Shown: in pieces, positions 1 to 6,495 of the stretch
Numbering within the stretch: the stretch's first letter is position 1
How the letters are laid out: each line of letters starts with the position of its first letter
IMG/VR virus record: IMGVR_UViG_3300047481_001404
Location: 1-28,836 of that record
From: a virus
DNA length: 28,836 nt
Reading direction: 5' to 3' (one strand)
Program-made: the position numbers and the translations under genes
Notes under the pieces: model-generated
Database searches by the model: none
Told to the model about the DNA's origin: nothing
Seen by the model: only the letters and a program-made list of their open reading frames with translations

Positions 1-1218
1 TCTGCTGTAATTAAAATTTGTTCCTTTGCCTTCTACTGAAGTTTTAACAAATACACTAGCATTTGGTCTCGCTGTGGTTGAAAACTGTTTACGCCACGAT
101 GGCATCTGAGCAAAACTTCCAAATTGCACTGTTGGACGTCTATAAGTAATAGTTCCGCTACCCCATGAGTTAATAGAATTGTCCCATGTATAACTTGTTC
201 CATTACTTACGACTGTGACATTAGCTGCACCAGCTGCGAGATTAGCCGGCGGAGGAGCCATTAGTCCCATAGTAACTAGTGGACGATTGATACCGTCGGT
301 GGCAACTAATTCTACATTTGCAGCAGTTGCACCTACAAAAAATCTTACTCTGTTGTTTACTGCGTCTGTAGTAATACCTGCTATAGTCAATGCAGTAACA
401 TTGGCGGCAAAAGTCGTAGCATTGACTACGTTACTGGCAAATGTCACTGTAGTTCCATTTAATACAAAATCACTACCACCAGGCACAGAAGAATTTACAC
501 CTAAGCCAGCCTGAACATCGGGAATACTGACGGCACTTGGAATTTGGTTAGCCCAATCATTTGAACCAAGTAAGTCCCAAGCATTATTTGGTCCTTTCTT
601 AAACACATACAGAGTACTTTCACCTATCACTGATGCGTAATCGCCAATACTACCTATACTAGTTTTAGGTTTTTTAGGGGTTACATTATCTTGTATATCA
701 GGATGACTACCGTTTGTGTTAAGATGAAACACTGTAACTGTTTTTTCAATGAATGCATCTGCCTCATTTGTTCCATCAAATTCAAAAATACCCCAATTTG
801 TACTAGCTGTATTAAACCAATTAGCACCATTGCTGCCTTTGCCCACTGGTCTAACACTGGTTCCTTTTAAAGTTGATGTGTCAATATCTGCTCTCATTAC
901 CCAAGCACGATTACCTAGTCCTAGAGCACTGTATGCTGCCATTAATCCATATTCATTTAACTCATCACCATGTAATGAAGTACCATTTGCACTTTCTTGA
1001 AATTTTGGAATACCAAACGTTGCAGCAAGTTCACGCTGGCTGGAAATGCCATAAATTTTACCTGCATTGGTTTTAGTGGTTCCCGGAGCAATTTGCCCAT
1101 TCACTAACTTGTTTTGTGCAGTAGCAATAATTACAAATGGTACGGTGCTTAATGCTGCTGGAAGATATTGACTTTCATCAATAACTGTAATTTCTACGCC
1201 TGGAGATACTAGTGCCAT
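1..1218 (-). CDS. gp18: Contractile tail sheath protein, gp18-like (3' end cut by window edge)
   Basis: The frame is open from ATG at 1218-1216 to the left edge, giving 406 residues with no stop, so the C-terminus lies outside. The protein begins MALVSPGVEITVIDES, the N-terminal pattern of tail sheath proteins of marine T4-like phages, and has a later stretch around residues 90-115 (LNEYGLMAAYSALGLGNRAW) that is also typical of them. Sheath subunits form the contractile outer tube that drives the tail tube through the host envelope. The region from about residue 225 on is Ala/Thr/Val-rich and probably belongs to the variable outer domain. A strong AGAGGA ribosome site lies about 8 nt before ATG, and a late-promoter-like AATAAATA sits about 40 nt further up. 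The family call is firm; the gp18 name follows from T4-like context. Confidence 0.85.
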   Translation of the reverse strand, partial: MALVSPGVEITVIDESQYLPAALSTVPFVIIATAQNKLVNGQIAPGTTKTNAGKIYGISSQRELAATFGIPKFQESANGTSLHGDELNEYGLMAAYSALGLGNRAWVMRADIDTSTLKGTSVRPVGKGSNGANWFNTASTNWGIFEFDGTNEADAFIEKTVTVFHLNTNGSHPDIQDNVTPKKPKTSIGSIGDYASVIGESTLYVFKKGPNNAWDLLGSNDWANQIPSAVSIPDVQAGLGVNSSVPGGSDFVLNGTTVTFASNVVNATTFAANVTALTIAGITTDAVNNRVRFFVGATAANVELVATDGINRPLVTMGLMAPPPANLAAGAANVTVVSNGTSYTWDNSINSWGSGTITYRRPTVQFGSFAQMPSWRKQFSTTARPNASVFVKTSVEGKGTNFNYSR

Positions 1219-1258
1219 GATCTATTCCTCTTATAAGTAGGTTAATCTACCTTGTAAA

Positions 1259-1266
1259 TATTTATT
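1259..1266 (-). promoter_or_regulatory. Candidate T4-like late promoter for the sheath gene
   Basis: Read on the minus strand this is AATAAATA, matching the NATAAATA -10 element of T4-like marine phage late promoters. It lies about 40 nt before the sheath ATG, leaving room for a short leader and the AGAGGA ribosome site. AT-rich intergenic DNA can match by chance. Confidence 0.45.
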
Positions 1267-1294
1267 TGCTGACCCTAAAATATCATGGTTAGCC

Positions 1295-1318
1295 GGTCCT
1301 TTAATAGGTCCTTTAATA
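1295..1318. repeat. Perfect tandem duplication of a 12-bp word
   Basis: GGTCCTTTAATA occurs twice head to tail (1295-1306 and 1307-1318) in the divergent gap between the sheath gene and the small HNH-like gene. The second copy runs into AATAAATA (1315-1322) only 5 nt before the next ATG. It could be an operator or a recent slippage duplication. Confidence 0.6.
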
Positions 1319-1326
1319 AATAAGCT

Positions 1327-1665
1327 ATGATCAGGAAACTATGTCCCATATGTAGCACACATTCAGTGGCTATAAACTATTATAGGAATAATAAAACCTA
1401 TTTTAGAACATCTTGCACACCCTGTATTCACAAGAAACGCAGAATTTCCACTATACCAAGTTGGGTCAAGTCAGGTTACAAGAAGAAAGATAAATGTGAT
1501 AGGTGCGGATTTAAATTTAAATTACCCGATCAAAGTAATGTTTATTATATAGATGGGAATGATCGTAATACGAATTGGGCCAATCTTAAAACTATATGTC
1601 TAAATTGCCAAAGTGAAGTAGCCAAAAGCCACTGGAAGCCCAGTGCTCTTACACCAGACTTTTAA
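1327..1665 (+). CDS. Small zinc-binding protein with a degenerate HNH-endonuclease core
   Basis: This 112-residue protein has two Cys pairs near the N-terminus (C6/C9 and C30/C33) and two more (C57/C60 and C91/C94) around the segment VYYIDGNDRNTNWANLKTIC. That segment has the shape of an HNH core (DGN, then N, then NL..C..C), and similar small HNH-like proteins are common in T4-like marine phages. The usual metal-site His of the H-[I/V]-DGN motif is Tyr here, and the final His after the last Cys pair is Gln (Q95), so nuclease activity is doubtful and a DNA-binding role is possible. It lies opposite to both flanking genes, has no clear ribosome site (AAGCT precedes ATG), and its last 17 nt overlap the end of the dNMP kinase gene. 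Confidence 0.7.
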   Translation: MIRKLCPICSTHSVAINYYRNNKTYFRTSCTPCIHKKRRISTIPSWVKSGYKKKDKCDRCGFKFKLPDQSNVYYIDGNDRNTNWANLKTICLNCQSEVAKSHWKPSALTPDF

Positions 1666-2293
1666 TTTGAGCATAAAGCTCGTCTACTGTACCGTTATTG
1701 TCAACGACTTGATCAAATTTAGTTCCTAACCAAGCCCATTCACTGGGATGGATATCAGGATAGCGTGATCGCATATCGCGTTGTTGGTCTGATATAATCC
1801 ATTGATCGTCGGCTGCGGTATGTATAGTCTGTAGAGCACAGGCCAGCCATTCGGGAGGGTTGCCACGTTCTACTAGAATCATCTTACCTTCAACACCACG
1901 TATAGCAGCAACTTCATTTGGGAAACGCACATCAGATATAACAATATTATCTGTGGCTGTACGCAGTTTATTTTCTAAACTAGCTACCCAAATATCGTCA
2001 TGGAAACAATGACGGCAAACTTCAGTGCCCCAATGCTGTAGAATCCAGCGTGGCGTGAGAAAGGGAAGATTAAGGCGTTTTGCCCACCAAGTATCTACTT
2101 GCTCACGCCAGGCACGACTAGCAGCAGTACGTCCTTCTAGCATGACCCTGTCCCATCCGAATACGCAAGCTATAGCATCTTTCAATGTACTAGCAAAACT
2201 TTCTCTACGAAAACCATGATAATTGACCAAGTAGTCAGCTACAGTGTCTTTACCTGAGCCTATGAAACCTGATATGCCTATAATCTTTGCCAT
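1649..2293 (-). CDS. gp1: Deoxynucleoside monophosphate kinase (T4 gp1-like)
   Basis: The 214-residue product starts MAKIIGISGFIGSGKDT, with a P-loop (G9-T17, GFIGSGKDT), a WGTEVCR segment near residue 88 and the ISDVRFPNE motif near residues 118-126; together these mark the T4 gene 1 dNMP kinase family (T4 protein about 241 residues). The enzyme phosphorylates deoxynucleoside monophosphates with ATP in the cytoplasm, feeding phage DNA precursor synthesis. Its end overlaps the convergent HNH-like gene by 17 nt. No good Shine-Dalgarno site precedes the ATG. It sits among structural genes rather than replication genes, which is common in T4-like genomes, where gene 1 lies near tail genes. Confidence 0.88.
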   Translation of the reverse strand: MAKIIGISGFIGSGKDTVADYLVNYHGFRRESFASTLKDAIACVFGWDRVMLEGRTAASRAWREQVDTWWAKRLNLPFLTPRWILQHWGTEVCRHCFHDDIWVASLENKLRTATDNIVISDVRFPNEVAAIRGVEGKMILVERGNPPEWLACALQTIHTAADDQWIISDQQRDMRSRYPDIHPSEWAWLGTKFDQVVDNNGTVDELYAQIKSLV

Positions 2294-2335
2294 AGCATGA
2301 ATTTTAAGCTATAAAGCACATGCTTGTCAATAGTT

Positions 2336-2722
2336 TTATACACCGTATTTGTTACGTTTTGGTTTAGCTGTAATACTTTGTCTATTTACTGTGTCTGCTT
2401 CTTTACTACGATGATCAGATACTACAGTTTCCACATTGGTATTAATTGAATTAAATGCTTGATGTAACATGTCGTGTTCTTCTTCGGTATAAGGTACTGC
2501 TAAATTATTTGTTGCATACCAAGTACGATCATCAATATCCAATTTTTTATCAGACCCATCTGCCATAGCCGCTGCTAGTCCTACTCTATAAAAATTATAG
2601 GTACCGTTAGTTTTGTATCCATCTCCAAATGCATGAGTTTTGTGCATGGCATTCGCAGCACTAGTTCTTAGCTTGCCTTTTCTACCGGGTGTACCTTCAA
2701 CTACAAATTCACTAGCTCTCAT
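2336..2722 (-). CDS. Conserved phage protein of unknown function beginning MRASEFV
   Basis: I start this at the ATG at 2722-2720, which overlaps the TAA of the upstream gp13-like gene as TAATG; an ATG five codons upstream would need a 16-nt overlap. The product is 128 residues, starts MRASEFVVEG, is basic at both ends, has a central segment (YNFYRVGLAAAMADG, then PYTEEEHDMLHQAF) and ends KRNKYGV. Small proteins with an M-[RK]-A-x-EF start and an NKYGV-type end are familiar from marine T4-like phages beside neck genes. I do not know a function. Tight coupling to the gp13-like gene suggests late expression and possibly a virion or assembly role. Confidence 0.75.
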   Translation of the reverse strand: MRASEFVVEGTPGRKGKLRTSAANAMHKTHAFGDGYKTNGTYNFYRVGLAAAMADGSDKKLDIDDRTWYATNNLAVPYTEEEHDMLHQAFNSINTNVETVVSDHRSKEADTVNRQSITAKPKRNKYGV

Positions 2723-3855
2723 TATCCTATCACCCATGTCAAAGGTATACTACCGTCTACATAGCGTTTAAGTTCTTCTTCTAATTTATCCATTTCTTCT
2801 TTGGCTTCTGCCAATAACGCTGTACCATTTAATGTAGTACCACCTTGTGGCCCTGCTATAGAACCAAACTTGCTACGAGCTTCACCTAGAATACGTTTAG
2901 CAAAACTGTAAGCATATTCTTGAATCCATGGAAATGTCATGTGATCATTTAACAACATTACATCTGGTTTGTAATTATATGTCTGTAATAAAACTACTTC
3001 CGAGGGATCATCTGTAGTGGGGCTCGAAACTTGTGTTCTACTTAGTTCAAAATCGGTAATACTAGAATTTTCTAATTCTTGTGTAGCAACTATGGTAATA
3101 GTTTTTGTAGCAGTATTAACAGTTTGAATACTATAATATCCGTTGTATCCTCCGATTCTACTGTTAGATATTTCAAGTGTGGCACCAACAACAACATTCC
3201 AGACATCAGCTGTAACTATGCTAATAATACTGCCTATTGCTGTACCATTGGCTGTAATGCTGGTAGTACGCACATACTTTCTGCCTGTGGCTGGTAATTT
3301 GCGTACTAATGTTAGCTTTCTAGTGGCACTATTATAATTAAAATTCATATGGCCACCAAACATCTTCATTGCTTGTTCCTGGTATTGCGTAAACAATTCA
3401 TAATTAGTTAATCCACCAACTCTGCCTGCCACTAACATGTAGGTGTTCAAATAACCACTGGCGAAAGGTTCAAATTGACTGGCTGTGGTTCCAGTCACAC
3501 TACCAATGCCACGTCTGAATATTTGTCTTACTGTAACTACTTCAGCAGGTAGTATATATTCTTGTGTTTCTGGTAACAATGGTAAGAAAGCAAAACTTTC
3601 TTCTACGCTGTTAGGAGCTCTCTGTCTATATTTTATAAGAGCCTGTTTGATGGATAAATCATAGTGTTGTTTGTCTAATTCTACATCTACTATACCATCG
3701 GCTAATCGTAGCTTAATATAATCAATTATTTCGTTGTACTTGTAGGTATAACTATTATTGAGTTGATTTTCGTCAAAGGCAATAGGACCGGGTCCGCCTA
3801 AACTATCGGCTATTAAACTTAGGTCTGAACGCAGTCCTGTAACTAAAGTGGCCAT
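2722..3855 (-). CDS. Virion structural protein, probable gp13-like neck / head-tail connector
   Basis: The 377-residue protein follows the plan of T4-like gp13 neck proteins. An acidic helical N-terminus (about 40-75, with DVELDKQHYDLSIKQALIKY) is followed by a hydrophobic LP..VVTVRQIFRRG strand pair (about 100-118). The C-terminus (about 300-377) has W-I-Q-E-Y...AKRILGEARSKFG, a GPQGGTTLNG motif, a charged helix and the ending PLTWVIG. gp13 and gp14 join the filled head to the tail. Residues about 195-270 form a Thr/Ile/Val-rich beta segment that interrupts the plan and may be an added surface domain. The start has GGGGA 6 nt upstream, inside a hairpin (3862-3888). The structural-protein call is fairly safe; the exact gp13 assignment is tentative because marine phages carry relatives of gp13 with the same C-terminus. 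Confidence 0.6.
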   Translation of the reverse strand: MATLVTGLRSDLSLIADSLGGPGPIAFDENQLNNSYTYKYNEIIDYIKLRLADGIVDVELDKQHYDLSIKQALIKYRQRAPNSVEESFAFLPLLPETQEYILPAEVVTVRQIFRRGIGSVTGTTASQFEPFASGYLNTYMLVAGRVGGLTNYELFTQYQEQAMKMFGGHMNFNYNSATRKLTLVRKLPATGRKYVRTTSITANGTAIGSIISIVTADVWNVVVGATLEISNSRIGGYNGYYSIQTVNTATKTITIVATQELENSSITDFELSRTQVSSPTTDDPSEVVLLQTYNYKPDVMLLNDHMTFPWIQEYAYSFAKRILGEARSKFGSIAGPQGGTTLNGTALLAEAKEEMDKLEEELKRYVDGSIPLTWVIG

Positions 3856-3861
3856 AAATTA

Positions 3862-3888
3862 TCCCCAGATAATATATTTACCTGGGGA
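3862..3888 (-). promoter_or_regulatory. Hairpin that sequesters a ribosome-binding site, or a weak terminator
   Basis: A perfect 7-bp stem (TCCCCAG at 3862-3868 with CTGGGGA at 3882-3888) encloses a 13-nt AT-rich loop. It fills the gap between the unknown 392-residue gene and the gp13-like gene. On the transcript the 3' arm contains the only Shine-Dalgarno-like GGGGA for the downstream ATG at 3855. No U-run follows, so control of translation or processing seems more likely than classic termination. Confidence 0.5.
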
Positions 3889-3895
3889 CTAATGC

Positions 3896-5074
3896 TTAAC
3901 CCACTTTGAGTAACAAAGTTTCCTCGTTAATTCTGCCGTTTAACTTAATTTCTACTGCTTTGATATCCTTAATATAGGACCGTAATGCCACTTTACCAGC
4001 ACGAGCAAACTCTTTAAGTTGTTCGTCTGGTTTACGCAAGGTCTTTGCTATACTTTTAACTTGATCATAACCGGTAATTGTAGTACCTTTGATACCAAGT
4101 TCACCCATTGCTTCCGCAACGTATTTGCCCAACTTGCGGGTTTTGGTGTTGTACACCCAAAGTTCTTGAGCTCCAATGATATCAACCGGATTGATGCTGA
4201 CAACTTTGAGGCTACGATCTTCTCGGGCATACTTAAGTCGTGCCACAACCTTTTCCTTTGCCGGTGCTTTGCGTACTCGTGCTTTTTTAACTGCTTTTTT
4301 AACGCCGCGGTATTGCTCGATTCCAGCCAAGAGATCAGCAAGAAAGGCAAACAAGCGTTTAAAATCACTAGCCCGATAATGACGATAAGACTCCACCAAC
4401 TGTGCATCTGATTTATCCTGTGCAGACATTAGCTCTTGAACGCGATTTTGAAATACCGTTTCATATTTACCTAATTGGCTTTGGGGCACTCGATGCACAG
4501 TGAGAAAATCGTAGACTTTGAAATCGGTTTTTTGATTCTTTAGTACTAGATCATAATGACCTTCAATCTCACCAATTAATTCCCCGGTGCGTTCTTGTAA
4601 ACGATCTTGTATAGTCAACTTGCGTTCAATTACAGCAGAAGGAGTGGCGATATCTTCTATGTCGTCTCCACCTTTACTGGCAAGGGACAAACTGTATTCA
4701 ACTTGATCATGTATATACTTAATGTGCCGTTCTTTTAAAGGCATACCTCTGCGGTGTGCCATTATAAGGCTACAAGGAGTCATTACCACATACTTGTCAC
4801 TTACACGTTCAAATTTGGCAATAACTTTTTTGTCAAACCTACTATTACGTCTAAGCCAGTCATCTAGGTGTTTACGACATTGTTTTACAGAATAATGGTA
4901 ATTGTAATACTGAAAACTTTTACGCAGATGATGGTCAAAAGTGTCGTCGTCGAAGCCAAGAGCTCGTTCGGTGTCCCACTGAGGTTCAGGTCCGGTGGCT
5001 TTTTCATCAGCAGCCAGCAATCTTGCATTAGGCTCTTTTTTCTTAGGTACTTTGATGCCTTTAATAATAGCCAT
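3896..5074 (-). CDS. Large phage protein of unknown function, Lys-rich
   Basis: This 392-residue protein is not a family whose function I recognise. It is highly charged. Residues about 1-25 are basic (KGIKVPKKKEPNARLL). The middle (about 60-215) is largely helical, with many Tyr and Arg. Residues about 262-280 form a very basic stretch (GVKKAVKKARVRKAP). The C-terminal third, containing GAQELWVYNTKTRKLGKY and GTTITGYDQVKSIAKTLRK, looks like a compact mixed fold and ends in TLLLKVG. The charge could suit DNA or head-interior contact, but that is inference. The start is well supported by TAGGAG 6-7 nt before ATG. It lies 8 nt after the small 5083-5355 gene and probably shares its transcript. 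Confidence 0.8.
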   Translation of the reverse strand: MAIIKGIKVPKKKEPNARLLAADEKATGPEPQWDTERALGFDDDTFDHHLRKSFQYYNYHYSVKQCRKHLDDWLRRNSRFDKKVIAKFERVSDKYVVMTPCSLIMAHRRGMPLKERHIKYIHDQVEYSLSLASKGGDDIEDIATPSAVIERKLTIQDRLQERTGELIGEIEGHYDLVLKNQKTDFKVYDFLTVHRVPQSQLGKYETVFQNRVQELMSAQDKSDAQLVESYRHYRASDFKRLFAFLADLLAGIEQYRGVKKAVKKARVRKAPAKEKVVARLKYAREDRSLKVVSINPVDIIGAQELWVYNTKTRKLGKYVAEAMGELGIKGTTITGYDQVKSIAKTLRKPDEQLKEFARAGKVALRSYIKDIKAVEIKLNGRINEETLLLKVG

Positions 5075-5082
5075 GTTTGCTC

Positions 5083-5355
5083 CTAGATTGACAATAAAGC
5101 TAGTGTAACATATTGATCCAGATTTGTCACTGCTTCTGAAAACTTGTTGCGTAAATCTAACAGTTTATGGTTATTTAATTGATTTCTGCTATTAACACTT
5201 TCTCTAGAAATATCTCTACGCAGGTTTTCGCAAGTTTTATACATACGAGTTAGGTCTCTTTTTACTTTGAAATCTGCAATATCCCTAATTCTATGGGGTA
5301 AATTTTGGTAAATTTCCTCTGCTTCATAGTGATCCATACATAATTGTATCCTCAT
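5083..5355 (-). CDS. Small helical protein of unknown function
   Basis: The 90-residue product is charged and predicted almost entirely helical by eye (HYEAEEIYQNLPHRIRDIADF, then KVKRDLTRMYKTCENLRRDI). It ends in a hydrophobic TLALLSI tail. There is no signal peptide, zinc motif or recognised domain. No Shine-Dalgarno site precedes the first ATG; GAGGA lies just after it, so the seventh codon (ATG, giving MDHYEAEE) is a possible alternative start. It is the first minus-strand gene to the left of the divergent gap at 5356-5409 and is 8 nt upstream of the 392-residue gene, so the two are likely co-transcribed. Confidence 0.6.
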   Translation of the reverse strand: MRIQLCMDHYEAEEIYQNLPHRIRDIADFKVKRDLTRMYKTCENLRRDISRESVNSRNQLNNHKLLDLRNKFSEAVTNLDQYVTLALLSI

Positions 5356-5380
5356 GTTTTTGGTTTGTCAACCGTGAACC

Positions 5381-5388
5381 CATAAATA
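5381..5388 (+). promoter_or_regulatory. T4-like late promoter candidate (CATAAATA)
   Basis: CATAAATA exactly fits the NATAAATA late-promoter element of T4-like marine phages. It is the only such element in the short divergent gap, is oriented toward the plus-strand neck genes, and lies 22 nt before the TTG start at 5410 and 11 nt before its GGAG ribosome site (5399-5402). Confidence 0.65.
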
Positions 5389-5409
5389 CTGTATATTTGG
5401 AGACTGATT

Positions 5410-6495
5410 TTGACACGTTTATCATTGTGGAAGGACGGACAACGTACAAACGATTATCGTTTTATTGATCGAACCATATCCGAATATTTTCAAGTTGGTG
5501 GAACGGGTATTTTAGTACACAAATACCTAGGTCCAAAAGATACTGGTCCCAGCGATGATGTTACTCAACCACAATACATAAACCAAAGTGCAATGAACAT
5601 CCAGGATCTATTATTTCTTGAAAATAGAGATAGAAAATATGATACCGCAGTGTATAAAATACGTGGCATGTATCAAGTTACCGACAATGCATTTGATTTA
5701 ACACAATTTGGTTTGTTTTTACAAACTGGTACATTGTTTATGACTTTCCATATTAACGACATGTTAGAAATCTTAGGTCGTAGAATCATGAATGGTGATG
5801 TGATTGAATTGCAACACCTTATAGATTACGACACATTAGATGAATCCATACCAGTTGCTTTAAAAAGATTCTTTGTTGTCAGTGATTGTACAAGAGCAGC
5901 AGAGGGTTATAGCCCAACTTGGTGGCCTCATTTATGGCGTTGTAAAATTAATCCATTGGTTGATGCACAAGAATATCGTGACATACTTAATACCATTACT
6001 ATTAACGATGAAAGCACTACTCCTATTAGAGATATATTGAGTACCTTTGACAAATATACCGAAATTAATGATGTAATAATTGAGCAAGCAGAATCTGAAG
6101 CACCTAAAAGTGGTTACGACACAGCACCGATATATCACTTTAGCAGCAATGCAGTAACACCAACGTATTCAACTAAGGCCTACTTGGGTGGTGATGGCAC
6201 TGCACCAAATGGACTACCTGCTACTCAAGGCACTAGTTTCCCTATGAATGCCACCGAGGGACAATATTGCCTACGTATTGACTATAAACCAAATCGATTA
6301 TTTAGATTTAATGGTGCTCGCTGGATCAAAATAGAAGATAATGTTAGAACTAGCTTCACCACTAACAGCATAGATAATCTTAGTATGAAGAATCAATTTA
6401 AAAATAACTCAAATACTTTCACAGATGTACGTGGTAATACACAACCCGAAAAACAAAGTCTTCATAATTTATTAAAACCCAAGGCAGATAATTAA
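5410..6495 (+). CDS. Virion structural protein, probable gp14-like neck protein
   Basis: The 361-residue frame starts at TTG (5410); GGAG at 5399-5402 is 7 nt upstream and there is no in-frame ATG nearby. The N-terminus (MTRLSLWKDGQRTNDYRFIDR), the VHKYLGP segment and the block QDLLFLENRDRKYDTAVYKIRG (about 65-85) are of a type common in marine T4-like phage structural genes. The block from about 100 to 195 (TFHINDMLEILGRRIMNGDV, then FFVV, GYSPTWWPHLWRCKINPLVD and QEYRDIL) follows the logic of T4-like gp14: a strand pair, a GD-[LV]-[IV] turn and a terminal strand. Its position directly before gp15 fits the T4 order 13-14-15. The exact role remains tentative. Its TAA overlaps the gp15 ATG (TAATG), so the two are translationally coupled. 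Confidence 0.6.
   Translation: MTRLSLWKDGQRTNDYRFIDRTISEYFQVGGTGILVHKYLGPKDTGPSDDVTQPQYINQSAMNIQDLLFLENRDRKYDTAVYKIRGMYQVTDNAFDLTQFGLFLQTGTLFMTFHINDMLEILGRRIMNGDVIELQHLIDYDTLDESIPVALKRFFVVSDCTRAAEGYSPTWWPHLWRCKINPLVDAQEYRDILNTITINDESTTPIRDILSTFDKYTEINDVIIEQAESEAPKSGYDTAPIYHFSSNAVTPTYSTKAYLGGDGTAPNGLPATQGTSFPMNATEGQYCLRIDYKPNRLFRFNGARWIKIEDNVRTSFTTNSIDNLSMKNQFKNNSNTFTDVRGNTQPEKQSLHNLLKPKADN

Noticed and set aside
2294-2335. Hairpin between the small MRASEF gene and dNMP kinase as a terminator
   Set aside because: AAGCA/TGCTT leaves a 2-nt loop and AGCATG/CATGCT is short and far apart. There is no U-run, so support is weak.
4048-4411. Overlapping frames of 119-130 residues within the 392-residue gene
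   Set aside because: Both are shadows of a longer frame with a good ribosome site and sensible composition.
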